From the NCBI GenBank assembly GCA_016705325.1, contig JADIYJ010000029.1, positions 160,300 through 224,299 on the forward strand: a DNA stretch of 64,000 nt, given 5' to 3'. Below the pieces are notes generated by a model, which worked only from the letters and a program-made list of their open reading frames with translations, was not told where the DNA came from and did not search any database. Each line of letters opens with the position of its first letter. Position 1 is the stretch's first letter. Shown piece by piece: positions 27,180-37,487 of this stretch. The translations under genes and the position numbers were made by a program. Origin of the DNA: Pseudomonadota bacterium (lineage in GTDB: Bacteria > Pseudomonadota > Gammaproteobacteria > Steroidobacterales > Steroidobacteraceae).

Positions 27180-28153
27180 TGCGCCCTGCCCCGGGTCGCG
27201 ACACGGCGCGCGATCGTATCCATCAGCGAGCCGGCGATGTCGGTGCCGAACTGCTGGTCGATCTCGCGCACGCCCGTCGGGCTGGTCACGTTGATTTCGG
27301 TGACGAAGCTGCCGATCACGTCGAGACCCACGAACAGCATGCCCCGGTCGCGCAGCGTCGGGCCGATCTCGGCGGCCAGCCAGCGGTCACGCTCGTTGAG
27401 CGGGCGGCCGACGCCCCTGGCGCCCGCGGCCAGGTTGCCGCGGTTGTCCGCCTCGGTCGGAATGCGTGCGAGCGCATAGGGCACGGGTTCGCCGTCCACC
27501 AGGATCACCCTCGAATCGCCGGTCGTCACGATGTCCGGGATGTAGCGTTGCACAATCGCGTAGCGCGTGCCGTACTCGGTGAGCGTTTCGAAGATCACGT
27601 TCGCATTCTTGTCGCCGGCGTCGACCACGAAGATCGAGCGGCCGCCCATGCCGTAGAGGGGCTTGCAGACCGCGCGGCCGTGTTCCTTGAGGAACGCGTG
27701 CATGTCGGTCATGTCGCGCGTGATCAGGGTGGGCGCGCAGCACTGCGGAAACCAGGCCGTGTAGACCTTTTCGTTCATGTCGCGCAGGCCCCGCGGCTGG
27801 TTGACGACCAGCGCTCCCTGCAGCTCGGCCCGCTCGAGGATGTAGGTCGAATAGATGTATTCGGTGTCGAACGGCGGATCCTTGCGCATCAGGATCGCGT
27901 CGAAGTCGCCGAGCCGGGTCACCACGGCCGCGCCGCGCGTGAACCAGTCCGTGTCGTGGCTGCGGACGCCGATCGGGTGCGCACGACCCAGGGCGACGCC
28001 GTCGCGCAGCCAGATTCCGGGCAACTCCAGGTAATGGAGTTCCCAGCCGCGACGCTGCGCGGCGAGCAGCATCGCCAGCGTCGTGTCCTTGCGGGGCTTG
28101 ATGTCCTCGATCGGATCCATGACGACGGCGATGCGCAGGGGTTTCAGGGACAT
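27176..28153 (-). CDS. gshB: glutathione synthase
   Basis: A 325-residue ATP-grasp enzyme joining gamma-glutamylcysteine and glycine. The N-terminal part is IAVVMDPIEDIKPRKDTTLAML; central features are ILMRKDPPFDTEYIYSTYIL and VNQPRGLRDMNEKVYT; the ATP-grasp part has CKPLYGMGGRSIF and the Mg/ATP site VGLDVIGSFVTEINVTSPTG. Length and motifs match E. coli GshB. It is divergent from pilG with a 171-nt gap. Confidence 0.97.
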   Translation of the reverse strand: MSLKPLRIAVVMDPIEDIKPRKDTTLAMLLAAQRRGWELHYLELPGIWLRDGVALGRAHPIGVRSHDTDWFTRGAAVVTRLGDFDAILMRKDPPFDTEYIYSTYILERAELQGALVVNQPRGLRDMNEKVYTAWFPQCCAPTLITRDMTDMHAFLKEHGRAVCKPLYGMGGRSIFVVDAGDKNANVIFETLTEYGTRYAIVQRYIPDIVTTGDSRVILVDGEPVPYALARIPTEADNRGNLAAGARGVGRPLNERDRWLAAEIGPTLRDRGMLFVGLDVIGSFVTEINVTSPTGVREIDQQFGTDIAGSLMDTIARRVATRGRAH

Positions 28154-28324
28154 GCGGACTCCGCGCGGGCGGCGGCCTCGAGGAAGTTGACTGTGATGGG
28201 TGTCATGGTATCGAAAGCCGCCAATGGCAGGGGGGTGGCCAATATGTTAAAACGCCCTCGCGAGCGGCGGCCTCGCGCATAGCGTCGCACTCGCACGCAC
28301 ACTCGACCCCGAGGTTTCGACCGT

Positions 28325-28735
28325 ATGGAAAACACGGCTGCCAGCAACAGTCGGCCAAGGCTGGCTGGCCTCAAGGTGCTGGTCATCGACGACAGCAAGA
28401 CCATCCGGCGGACGGCCGAAACCCTGCTGGCGCGGGAGGGTTGCGAGGTCTTCACCGCCGTGGACGGCTTCGACGCCCTGTCCAAGGTTGCCGACCATCA
28501 GCCGGACATCGTCTTCGTGGACATCATGATGCCGCGCCTGGACGGCTACCAGACCTGTTCGCTGATCAAGCACAACAAGGTCTTCAAGAGCATTCCGGTG
28601 ATCATGTTGTCGAGCAAGGACGGACTCTTCGACCGGGCCCGCGGCCGCATCGTGGGCTCCGAGCACTACCTGACCAAGCCCTTCACGCGCGAAGAACTGC
28701 TGAGCGCGATCGAGACGCACGTCCAGCGCACCTGA
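28325..28735 (+). CDS. pilG: twitching motility response regulator PilG
   Basis: A 136-residue single-domain CheY-like regulator. The acidic pocket is D22-D23 (VLVIDDSKTIRRTAE), the phospho-acceptor D66 (IVFVDIMMPRLDGYQT), and the conserved Lys is in YLTKPFTREELL. An N-terminal extension of about 16 residues is typical of PilG. It is phosphorylated by ChpA and promotes pilus extension. It is first in the plus-strand operon pilG-pilH-pilI-pilJ-chpA-chpC; the promoter should lie in the 171-nt gap to gshB. Confidence 0.95.
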   Translation: MENTAASNSRPRLAGLKVLVIDDSKTIRRTAETLLAREGCEVFTAVDGFDALSKVADHQPDIVFVDIMMPRLDGYQTCSLIKHNKVFKSIPVIMLSSKDGLFDRARGRIVGSEHYLTKPFTREELLSAIETHVQRT

Positions 28736-28760
28736 GCGCGGCTCGCGGAGGATACTGACT

Positions 28761-29126
28761 GTGGCACTCGTACTGATCGTGGACGATTCACCGACCGACG
28801 TTCACGTCATGCAGCAGGCACTCGAGCAGCACGGCTTCAGGACGGCTGCCGCGGCTGACGGCGGCGAAGGGCTGCGGCTCGCGCGCGAGCTGCACCCCGA
28901 CCTGATCCTGATGGACATCGTCATGCCCGGCGTCAATGGTTTCCAGGCCACGCGCGAACTGGCCAACGACCCGTCCACGCGCACCATCCCGGTCATCATG
29001 GTGACCTCGAAAGCGCAGGAATCCGATCGTGTCTGGGGCCTGCGCCAGGGTGCCGTCGACTATCTCGTCAAACCCGTCGCCACGGACCAGCTGGTGCGCG
29101 TGGCGCAGGCGGCCCTTGCCCCCTGA
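28761..29126 (+). CDS. pilH: twitching motility response regulator PilH
   Basis: A 121-residue CheY-like protein with D8-D9 (VLIVDDSPTDVHVM), acceptor D52 (LILMDIVMPGVNGFQATREL) and the Lys in YLVKPVATDQLV. In Pseudomonas it favours retraction and acts as a phosphate sink for ChpA. It starts 25 nt after pilG; its stop is 1 nt before the pilI ATG. Confidence 0.95.
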   Translation: MALVLIVDDSPTDVHVMQQALEQHGFRTAAAADGGEGLRLARELHPDLILMDIVMPGVNGFQATRELANDPSTRTIPVIMVTSKAQESDRVWGLRQGAVDYLVKPVATDQLVRVAQAALAP

Positions 29127-29127
29127 C

Positions 29128-29697
29128 ATGCAGCCAGGTGTCACGGCCCTGCGTTCGCTGCGCGAACGCCCGTTCGAGCTGCTGCGGGAGATCGACCGCC
29201 GCGCCCGTGCAGCCGCGCAGGGACAGCCCGAGTCGATCGCGGCCGGCGCGGAGTGGGTCGGTGTCGCGTTTCGTCTCGGCGGCGAAGCGTTCCTGCTCGC
29301 ACGGGAAGAAACGCGCGAGGTGCTGGCCTACCCGGCCTCGGTCACTCGCGTGCCGGGCGCCAAGCCGTGGATTCGTGGACTGTCGAACGTTCGCGGGCAG
29401 CTGCTGCCAGTCATCGACCTGCGCGCGTTCCTCGGCGCGGGAGCTACCTCAGTTACCCGTTCGAGCCGCGTGCTGCTCGCCAACCACCGCGAAGTTCCCG
29501 CCGGCCTCGTCGTCGACGAGGTGATGGGTTTCCGCCGCTTTTACGAAAGCGAATTCTCGGCCGACCTGCCGCCAACCCTGCTGCGCTGCGAGCGCTACCT
29601 GGCCGGCGCGTTCCGGCGCGGGGCCGAGGTCTGGCCGGTGTTCAGCGTGCGCGCGCTGCTCGAGAGCCCGCAGTTCATGCAGGCCGCGGCGTCCTGA
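29128..29697 (+). CDS. pilI: CheW-like adaptor PilI
   Basis: A 189-residue CheW-domain protein coupling the PilJ receptor to ChpA. CheW features run from about residue 43: WVGVAFRLGGEAFLLAREET, then VTRVPGAKPWIRGLSNVRGQ and LLPVIDLRAFLG, ending VWPVFSVRALLESPQF. ATG at 29128 is 1 nt after the pilH stop. An N-terminal extension (ALRSLRERPFELLREIDRRA) is typical of PilI. Confidence 0.93.
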   Translation: MQPGVTALRSLRERPFELLREIDRRARAAAQGQPESIAAGAEWVGVAFRLGGEAFLLAREETREVLAYPASVTRVPGAKPWIRGLSNVRGQLLPVIDLRAFLGAGATSVTRSSRVLLANHREVPAGLVVDEVMGFRRFYESEFSADLPPTLLRCERYLAGAFRRGAEVWPVFSVRALLESPQFMQAAAS

Positions 29698-29731
29698 GCC
29701 GTCGGCCCGATCCGACAAGAATGGTGACGAC

Positions 29732-31843
29732 ATGACCAATCGAATCGACGCCGCCCGCCTGCAGCCCGTGCTGCTCGGCGTGGCGTTCGTCGCGGCGCTG
29801 CTGGCCGCGGTGGCCTTGCTGCTTTCCGGCCGCGCGATGCAGCAGCAGGCGCAGCTGCGGGAGCACATGTCGTCTCTCACCGCAATCGCACAGAATATTC
29901 CGTTGCAGGCGGGCGCCGCGGTCCGTGGTTCCGCCCCGGCGTTCGATGCGCTGGCGGCCTCGCGCACCCGGCTCGAACGGGTGATCGACGAGATCGATGC
30001 CGGCAAGTCCGCGGTTGGCCTGTTGTCGTCGCCGAGCGCCCGCGTGCTCGGCAGCGAGCGCGGCTGGCCCGCGCTGCTCGAGCAGTCGCAGGCCGTGCTG
30101 GATGGCCGCGATGCCGCGCTGCAGGCGCAGAAGGCTGCAGCGAGCGTGCGCGAGGCCACGCCCCTGCTGCTGTCCACGGCAGCCGGCGTGCTGAAGGCGA
30201 TGGGCCCCGGCCGTCCCGATGCCGTGAATCGCAACTTCGAGCGTTTCGAACTGCGCGCGCAGGCGATCGACCAGGATCTCACCGCGCTTGCCGACGGCAC
30301 GGCTGCGGTCGAGGCGGCGTCGCGCCGCCTCACCGACAGTCTCGAGTTCATGGCGCAGGTCACGGCTGGCGTGAACGGCCAGGCCAATACGCTCGGAATC
30401 GCTGCCGCAGTCGGCGACGCGGCCGGGCCCGCGACCGCACTGGCGACCGCGTTCGGCACCGAAGCCGAGCAGGTCCGTGCCGTGATCGGGCTCGCCGACC
30501 AGCTCGAACAGATGCAGGCGGCGCGCAACGCGCTGACCGAAACCGGTGCGGGCCTGAGTGCCGGTCTCGCCGGCCTCGAGGCAAAGGGCGCGACCGGGTA
30601 CGGTCGTCTCTTTGCCAGCCCCTGGCTGTCGCTGCTGTTCATCGCGCTCACGCTGCTGACGCTCGGCACCGCCTTCTGGCTGCAGCGCGAACTCGCGGTC
30701 CTGCGTGACGCTGCGGAATTCCAGACGCGCCAGAACGAGCGCAACCAGCAGGCAATCCTGCGCCTGCTCGACGAGCTGTCGAGCCTTGCCGACGGCGACC
30801 TCACCGTGCAGGCCACGGTCACCGAAGACATCACCGGCGCGATTGCAGATTCGATCAACTATGCGATCGAAGCGTTGCGTGAGCTCGTCGTCACGATCAA
30901 TGATTCGGCCGTCAAACTCGATGGCGCAACGCGCCAGACGCAGGCGCTCTCGACGCACCTGGCCAAGGCTTCGGCCGCACAGTCCAAGCAGATTGGCGCC
31001 GCCTCGGAGTCGATCGCGGCCATGGCTGCCTCGACCGAGGAGGTGTCCGGCAACGCCGAGCGCTCATCCGACGTCGCGCGTCACTCGGTGGATGTCGCGC
31101 ACAAGGGCGGCGACGCCGTGCGCCGCACGATCACCGGCATGAACGCGATTCGCGAGAACATCCAGGAGACCTCCAAGCGCATCAAGCGCCTCGGCGAAAG
31201 CTCGCAGGAAATCGGCAACATCGTCGAGCTGATCAACGACATTGCCGAGCAGACGAACATCCTCGCGCTCAACGCGTCGATCCAGGCGTCGATGGCGGGT
31301 GAAGCGGGTCGCGGCTTTGCCGTCGTGGCCGACGAAGTCCAGCGGCTCGCCGAGCGTGCGGCCACCGCGACCAAGCAGATCGAAGTGCTGGTGCGCACGA
31401 TCCAGGCCGACACCAACGAGGCCGTCGTGTCGATGGAGCGCACCACGACCGACGTCGTGGGCGGCGCGCTGCTCGCCGAGAATGCCGGGGCCGCGCTCGA
31501 GGAGATCGAGCAGGTCTCGAACCAGATCGCGAGCCTGGTGCAGAACATCTCCGCCAGCTCGCGCCAGCAGGCCGGCGTGTCACAGAGCATTTCCCGCAAC
31601 ATGCAGGTGCTGCGTGAAATCAGCTCGCAGACGGCCGAGAGCACCACGGCCACGTCCACGTCGATCGGCAAGCTCGCCGAGCTCGCGACCCAGTTGCGCA
31701 AGTCGGTGACCGGCTTCCGGTTGCCCGGCTCGATGATGACCGGCCTGACGGGCGAGTTTCCTGCGCTCAAGCCGGACGAGCCCCCTGCGGTGGCGGAACC
31801 GGGCGCGGATCGCATCCGTCGCATCGGCAGCCTTGCTGGCTGA
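29732..31843 (+). CDS. pilJ: type IV pilus methyl-accepting chemotaxis protein PilJ
   Basis: A 703-residue receptor. TM1 is near the start (LLGVAFVAALLAAVALLLSG, about residues 13-32), a periplasmic ligand region with PilJ-type repeats spans about 35-290, TM2 is near 295-315 (PWLSLLFIALTLLTLGTAFW), then a HAMP-like segment and the signalling domain with hairpin tip EQTNILALNASIQASMAGEAGRGFAVVADEV, here about residues 507-537. Ser replaces the usual Ala in AxIQASxAGE. It senses pilin or surface contact and drives ChpA. Confidence 0.95.
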   Translation: MTNRIDAARLQPVLLGVAFVAALLAAVALLLSGRAMQQQAQLREHMSSLTAIAQNIPLQAGAAVRGSAPAFDALAASRTRLERVIDEIDAGKSAVGLLSSPSARVLGSERGWPALLEQSQAVLDGRDAALQAQKAAASVREATPLLLSTAAGVLKAMGPGRPDAVNRNFERFELRAQAIDQDLTALADGTAAVEAASRRLTDSLEFMAQVTAGVNGQANTLGIAAAVGDAAGPATALATAFGTEAEQVRAVIGLADQLEQMQAARNALTETGAGLSAGLAGLEAKGATGYGRLFASPWLSLLFIALTLLTLGTAFWLQRELAVLRDAAEFQTRQNERNQQAILRLLDELSSLADGDLTVQATVTEDITGAIADSINYAIEALRELVVTINDSAVKLDGATRQTQALSTHLAKASAAQSKQIGAASESIAAMAASTEEVSGNAERSSDVARHSVDVAHKGGDAVRRTITGMNAIRENIQETSKRIKRLGESSQEIGNIVELINDIAEQTNILALNASIQASMAGEAGRGFAVVADEVQRLAERAATATKQIEVLVRTIQADTNEAVVSMERTTTDVVGGALLAENAGAALEEIEQVSNQIASLVQNISASSRQQAGVSQSISRNMQVLREISSQTAESTTATSTSIGKLAELATQLRKSVTGFRLPGSMMTGLTGEFPALKPDEPPAVAEPGADRIRRIGSLAG

Positions 31844-31861
31844 TCAACCGGACTGCCCAGC

Positions 31862-34800
31862 GTGAACCAGGATCCGCTGCCGCTCGCCACGGTCGACGAG
31901 GCCCACGCCTCGTTGCAGGTGATCTCGCGCGAAATCGCGTCCGAGCTCAACGAAGCGCGCGTAGCGCTCGAGGCGTTTTCCGAGCGTCCCGACGACCGGG
32001 GCGCGCTGCATCGCTTCGCTGCGCACATCCACCTGACCCGCGGCGCGCTGCGCCTCGCCGAGGTCTACGGCGGCGCGTTGCTGGCCGAGGAAATGGAATT
32101 CGTGGCCCGCTACGTCGACGCGCATTCCGGCGAGGGCAGGGCGGATTCGGACGGTCTCGATGCGCTGATGCGGGCGATGGAGCAGTTGCCGTCGTACGTG
32201 GAACGCGTCGCAACCGGCGCGCGGGACCTGCCGCTCGTGCTGCTGCCGTTGCTCAACGACCTGCGCGCCGTCCGTGGCGGTGCATTGCTGTCGGAAGGCA
32301 CTCTGCTGCTGCTCAACCTGCGTTCGGACGAAAAGCCGCGGCCGTCGTCGCCGTTCGTCGGCGACCGTGAAGTGGCGGAACTCGCCAAGCGGTTGCGTCC
32401 GCGCTTCCAGATCGCTCTGCTCGGCTGGATTCGTGGCGAACAGGCGGCAGAAAACCTGCATCATCTGGCTGAAATCGCCATGCAGTTCGAGCAGGCGGCC
32501 TCGACGCAACCGCTGTTCCAGCTGTGGTGGGTCGTCGGCGCGCTGCTCGAAGCGTTGCAGGCCGGCGGTGTCGAGCCGAACGTGTCGGTCAAGCGCGTGC
32601 TCGGTCACGTCGACCGCGAGCTGAAGCGCCTGCAGGAGGGCGAGCAGCGCTATGCCGCTGTGCCGCCGGCCGAAGTGCTCAATAACCTGCTGTACTACGT
32701 CGCGCAAAGCACGGAGGCCGGCGGGCGCGTCGCAGCGGTACGCGAGTCGTTCGGTCTGCACGACATGGTGGCCGCCGCCGACGTGGTCGCGATGGACGCA
32801 GCGGAAGCGCTGTCTGCACCGAGCGTGCGGCTGATGCGTACCGTCGCCGCAGCCATCCGCGAGGACCTGACACGCGTCAAGGATGTCCTCGACATCTTCG
32901 TCCGCAAGGGCGCCACGCACGTGGACGACCTGCAGCCGCAGCTCGAGATGCTGCGCAAGATCAGCGACACGCTCGGCGTGCTCGGGCTCGGAGCGCTGCG
33001 CGCGCGCGTCGAGGGCGAACTCGATTCGCTGAAGGCGATCGTCGAACGCCGCATCCCGCCCGACGACACGGCGCTGCTCAGCATCGCGGCGGCCTTGATT
33101 GCCGTCGAAGACAGCCTCGACGCGCAACTCGTGCGGTTGATCCTGCCCGAAGCGGCGTCTGCCGATTCGCCGGGCGAGCCGACGGACGAGGAGTTCCGCC
33201 TCGTGCAGGAAGCCGTGCTGCGCGAATGCATCGTCAACATGGCGCGGATCAAGGAGGCGGTGACGCATTCCCTGTCGGCGCCTGCCGAGGCGCAGGGACT
33301 CGACCAGGTGCCGCAGCTCGTGCGCGGGATCACGGCCGGACTGCTGATGCTGGGCAGGCAGCGTGCGGTCGATGTCATGGAACGAGTCGGTCGCGCGCTG
33401 GGCACGATCGTGCGCCCCGACGAGCAGTCGCTGAGCCCGCCCCGCCTCGAGCGGCTGGCCGATGCAGTGGTTGCCGTCGAGTACTACATGGAAACGCTGC
33501 AGGCCGGGCGTGCCGACCAGTGGCAGATGCTCGATGCTGCCGAAGCGCGCCTTGCCGAGCTGGAACCCTCGCTTGCGCGCGTGATTCCGCTGCGCGAGCC
33601 GAAACCCGTGGACGAACAGGTTGCTGCGCCTGCCACGGCGATCGCGGCCCCTGCAGCCGCTGCGGCAGCCCGGCCGTCATTGCCTGCGCCGGTCGCGATC
33701 ACGAGCACCGACCCGGAATTCCTGCAGCTGTTCGTGGAGGAGGCGCGCGAGAACGCGTCGCGCCTCGCCGTGCTGTACCCGCAGTGGGAACAGAACCCGC
33801 AGGACGCCGCCGCCTTGCGCGACCTGCGTCGTGCGTTCCACACGCTGAAGGGCAGCGGGCGCATGGTCGGCGCGCAACGCATCGGCGAGTTCTCCTGGAG
33901 CATCGAGTCGCTGCTGAATCGCGTGATCAGCCAGACGCTGCTGCGTTCGCCGGACATCGTGTCCATCGTGCGCGACGCCGTCGCAGCCATGCCGCAGCTC
34001 ATCGACGAGATCGACGGCGGTGAGTTGGCCGGTATCGACATCGCCGCCATCATGACGCGAGCCGACGCACTGTCGGGCCGGGAAGGGCCGGCGCTGCCAG
34101 CTACGGCCGTGCCTGCGCCCCCGCCAGTGTCGGCCGTCGCGGAAGAGCGAGTGGCCGAGGCCGCTCCGCTGGAAGAGCCGGTCATGGATCCGGTGCTGCG
34201 CGAAATTTTCCGCAAGGAAACCGCGGGCCATATCCTGGTCGTGCGCCAGTTCCTCGAGCGTTGCGCCCGTGGCGTCGCGCCGCACCTGGTTTCGGAAGCG
34301 CTCTATCGCGCCTGCCACACGCTGAGCGGCATCGCCAAGACGGCCGGTGCGCGCCAGGGCATCAAGGTCGCCGAGCCGATGGAGCATTACGTCCGCAAGC
34401 TGTTCGACAACGGCCACGGCATGAGCAGTGACGCGCTCGCGTTGCTGCACGACACCGTGCGGTTGCTCGAGACAGTGTCCGAGCACGTCGATGAGAACAC
34501 CGGTTTCTTCCCCGAGCAGACGCGCCTGACGGCAGGTTGGGTGGCGCTGGACCTGCAGCTCGACGCGGAACTCGCGCAGCTTGCCGCTGCTGCGGAGCGA
34601 ACGCTGGCGCAGACCTGGCAGCCGGGCATGCCGGCCGCGCCGGACCTGTCCGTGATCATCGACGATGCCGCGGCCATGTCGAGCGAGGAACTTACGGACC
34701 CGGCGCTGCCGCAAATGACCGACGACGCGCTGCGTTCGTACGAACCGGACATCGACCACACGGCTCCACACGAAGCGTCGGCCGCGAGGCTGGACCTGGC

Positions 34801-37456
34801 ACCCATCGCGCCGGCCGAACCGGCCGAACCGGCCGCGCCGCCGGTCAACCTGCCAGTGTCGGCGGACGAGGAACCCGGTTGCGGCGAGGACTTCGACGCC
34901 GACATCGCGGCGATCTTCGGCGAGGAAGCAACCGAGCTGCTCGAACAGTCCGAGGCTGCGTTCGGACGCTGGCGGGCCGATCGAGCCGACCACGCACAGC
35001 TCACCGAGCTCAAGCGACTGCTGCACACGCTCAAAGGCGGCGCCCGCATGGCGGGTATCCGCGCCATGGGCGACCTGAGTCACGAGGTCGAATCGTTCCT
35101 GGCCGCGATCGAATCGGGCACTTCGACGGCCGATGCCACTGCGTTTGACGTGCTGCAACGCTCGCTCGACGAGTTGCACCGGATGCGCGAGATGGCCAAC
35201 TCGGGCCAGCGCCTGCCGTCGGCGCGGGATCTCATCCTGCAGATCCGGGGGCTGGCAGTGGTGCCAGTGACTGTTGCGCCCGTGGAGCCGGTGTCGGCGG
35301 TCGGACCGAGTGCGCCGCCTGCCGAGCTCATCGAGCTTGCAGTCGAGACACCGGCGGAACCGTCCGTTGTTGCCGAGGCGGTCGAACCGCCTGCAGCGGC
35401 TGCGGTGGTTGCGGCAGAAATCGAGCAGCCCAGGGTCGAGCCGCCCACCGCCATCGAGCCCGCGCCACCGGTCGAATTGCCGATCGAGCTGCCGGCGGTG
35501 GCTGCCGCAGTCGCAGCGCCCGTCGCACCCGCGCGTTTCGTGGTGCCGACCCCGTCGCAGTTGCCTGCCGCGTTCGAAGTCGCTGCAACGGCGCAGGCGC
35601 CGGTGTTGCCGGGGCGCGAACCCGTCGCGCCAACGGAGCGCGGCGAACTGGCGCGTGTCGATGCGGACCTGCTCGACGACCTGCTGAACAACGCGGGCGA
35701 AGTGAGCATCTTCCGCGCGCGTATTGAGCAGCAGATGACCTCGATCGAGTTCAACCTCGCCGAGCTCGACCGCACGGTCACGCGACTGCGCGAACAGCTG
35801 CGCAAGCTCGAAATGGAGACCGAGGCACAGGTCCTCCACAGGCATCAGACGGACGACCAGGTGCACCGCACCGATTTCGATCCGCTCGAACTCGATCGGT
35901 ATTCGAACATCCAGCAGCTCTCGCGCGCCCTGGCCGAGTCCGTCAGTGACGTCGCCAGTATCGAGGGGCTGCTTGCCCAGCTCAACCGGGACACGCAGAA
36001 CCTGCTGCAGCAGCAGGGCCGCGTCGTCACCGAAGTCCAGAACGGCCTGATGCGCACGCGCATGGTGCCGTTCCAGCGGCACGTGCATCGTCTCACCCGA
36101 TTGCTGCGGCAGGCCGCGACCGAAGCGGGCAAGAAGGCCGAGCTGATCGTGGAAGGCGCGTCCGGCGAGCTCGACCGGCAGGTGCTCGAGCGCATGCTGC
36201 CGCCGTTCGAGCACATGCTGCGCAATGCCGTGGTCCACGGCCTCGAAGCACCGGCGGAACGCGTCGCAGCCGGCAAGCCAGAGACGGGTCAGATCACGCT
36301 GAAGGTGCAGCGCGAGGGCGCCGAGGTGGTGATCTCCGTCGAGGACGACGGCGCCGGCCTCAATGTCGCGGCCATCCACGCGAAGGCGCGGCAGATGGGC
36401 CTGCTGCAGCCCGGCATGGAGCTGACCGACGAGGAGTCGCTGCAGCTGATCCTCGAGCCTGGGTTCAGCACGGCAGATCGCCTGACGCAACAGGCTGGCC
36501 GCGGGGTCGGCATGGACGTCGTCGCCACCGAGATCAAGAAGCTCGGCGGTGCGCTGTTCATCGAATCGAAGCGCGGCGCGGGTGCTCGCTTCACGATCCG
36601 CCTGCCATTCACGCTCGCAATCACGCAGGCGCTGATCGTGCGGGCCCATGACGAGCTGTTCGCGCTGCCGATGGCCACGGTCGAAGGCGTTGCACGCCTT
36701 ACGCGCAGCGAAATCCAGCGCCACCTGGACGAGGAGCCGGCCACGTTCGATTACGGCGGCCAGCAGTACCGGTTCCAGCACCTGGGCGTGTTCGTCGGCA
36801 GCGGGCCCTCGCTCCTCCCCGACACCGACGTGGCGCTGCCGGTAATCCTGGTGCGCGCCGGCGAGCATTCGACGGCGCTGGTTCTGGACGAGTTGATCGG
36901 CAGCCGCGAAATCGTCGTCAAGCCCGTCGGGCCGCAGATCGCGGGTATCCGTGGCATTTCCGGCGCGACCATCCTTGGCGACGGTCGCATCGTGGTCATC
37001 CTCGACATGGGCACGCTGGTCCGTTCCGAGTGGCGGGCCCGCGCGGCCGAGTCCGCGCGCTCGGTGCACGACGACCGCATATTCGCGATGGTGGTCGACG
37101 ATTCGATCACGGTGCGTCGCGTCACGCAGCGCCTGCTCGAGCGCAATGGCATGCGCGTGCTCACCGCGAAGGACGGCGTGGAAGCGCTGTCCCTGCTGCA
37201 GGAGCACGTGCCCGACGTGATCCTGCTCGACATCGAAATGCCGCGCATGGACGGCTACGAGGTCGCAGCGCACGTGCGCAACGACGCGCGGCTCGCCGAC
37301 GTCCCGATCATCATGATCACGTCGCGTGTGGGCGAGAAGCACCGCGCCCGGGCGATCGAACTGGGTGTGGACGATTACCTCGGCAAACCGTACCAGGAAA
37401 GCCAGTTGCTGGACGCGATCGAGCCACTCGTGCTGGCGCGAAGGAGGCTGCCGTGA
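31862..37456 (+). CDS. chpA: hybrid sensor kinase ChpA of the Pil-Chp system
   Basis: A very large (1864-residue) chemotaxis-type histidine kinase controlling twitching motility. Domain order: a FimL-like N-terminal region without a clear phospho-His (1-600); three HPt domains with FHTLKGSGRM (H660), CHTLSGIAKT (H819) and LHTLKGGARM (H1055), separated by Ala/Pro/Glu linkers; a long Pro/Ala/Val linker (about 1135-1260); CheA dimerisation and kinase core with N-box HMLRNAVVHGLE (about 1450) and DDGAGL; a CheW domain (about 1590-1735); and a C-terminal receiver with acceptor D1790 (ILLDIEMPRMDG). The start is GTG at 31862, 18 nt after pilJ. P. aeruginosa ChpA is longer and has eight phosphotransfer modules; here only three are canonical. 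Confidence 0.95.
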   Translation: MNQDPLPLATVDEAHASLQVISREIASELNEARVALEAFSERPDDRGALHRFAAHIHLTRGALRLAEVYGGALLAEEMEFVARYVDAHSGEGRADSDGLDALMRAMEQLPSYVERVATGARDLPLVLLPLLNDLRAVRGGALLSEGTLLLLNLRSDEKPRPSSPFVGDREVAELAKRLRPRFQIALLGWIRGEQAAENLHHLAEIAMQFEQAASTQPLFQLWWVVGALLEALQAGGVEPNVSVKRVLGHVDRELKRLQEGEQRYAAVPPAEVLNNLLYYVAQSTEAGGRVAAVRESFGLHDMVAAADVVAMDAAEALSAPSVRLMRTVAAAIREDLTRVKDVLDIFVRKGATHVDDLQPQLEMLRKISDTLGVLGLGALRARVEGELDSLKAIVERRIPPDDTALLSIAAALIAVEDSLDAQLVRLILPEAASADSPGEPTDEEFRLVQEAVLRECIVNMARIKEAVTHSLSAPAEAQGLDQVPQLVRGITAGLLMLGRQRAVDVMERVGRALGTIVRPDEQSLSPPRLERLADAVVAVEYYMETLQAGRADQWQMLDAAEARLAELEPSLARVIPLREPKPVDEQVAAPATAIAAPAAAAAARPSLPAPVAITSTDPEFLQLFVEEARENASRLAVLYPQWEQNPQDAAALRDLRRAFHTLKGSGRMVGAQRIGEFSWSIESLLNRVISQTLLRSPDIVSIVRDAVAAMPQLIDEIDGGELAGIDIAAIMTRADALSGREGPALPATAVPAPPPVSAVAEERVAEAAPLEEPVMDPVLREIFRKETAGHILVVRQFLERCARGVAPHLVSEALYRACHTLSGIAKTAGARQGIKVAEPMEHYVRKLFDNGHGMSSDALALLHDTVRLLETVSEHVDENTGFFPEQTRLTAGWVALDLQLDAELAQLAAAAERTLAQTWQPGMPAAPDLSVIIDDAAAMSSEELTDPALPQMTDDALRSYEPDIDHTAPHEASAARLDLAPIAPAEPAEPAAPPVNLPVSADEEPGCGEDFDADIAAIFGEEATELLEQSEAAFGRWRADRADHAQLTELKRLLHTLKGGARMAGIRAMGDLSHEVESFLAAIESGTSTADATAFDVLQRSLDELHRMREMANSGQRLPSARDLILQIRGLAVVPVTVAPVEPVSAVGPSAPPAELIELAVETPAEPSVVAEAVEPPAAAAVVAAEIEQPRVEPPTAIEPAPPVELPIELPAVAAAVAAPVAPARFVVPTPSQLPAAFEVAATAQAPVLPGREPVAPTERGELARVDADLLDDLLNNAGEVSIFRARIEQQMTSIEFNLAELDRTVTRLREQLRKLEMETEAQVLHRHQTDDQVHRTDFDPLELDRYSNIQQLSRALAESVSDVASIEGLLAQLNRDTQNLLQQQGRVVTEVQNGLMRTRMVPFQRHVHRLTRLLRQAATEAGKKAELIVEGASGELDRQVLERMLPPFEHMLRNAVVHGLEAPAERVAAGKPETGQITLKVQREGAEVVISVEDDGAGLNVAAIHAKARQMGLLQPGMELTDEESLQLILEPGFSTADRLTQQAGRGVGMDVVATEIKKLGGALFIESKRGAGARFTIRLPFTLAITQALIVRAHDELFALPMATVEGVARLTRSEIQRHLDEEPATFDYGGQQYRFQHLGVFVGSGPSLLPDTDVALPVILVRAGEHSTALVLDELIGSREIVVKPVGPQIAGIRGISGATILGDGRIVVILDMGTLVRSEWRARAAESARSVHDDRIFAMVVDDSITVRRVTQRLLERNGMRVLTAKDGVEALSLLQEHVPDVILLDIEMPRMDGYEVAAHVRNDARLADVPIIMITSRVGEKHRARAIELGVDDYLGKPYQESQLLDAIEPLVLARRRLP

Positions 37457-37487
37457 AGGAGCCGCGGACGGGGACAGGAGCGTGAGC

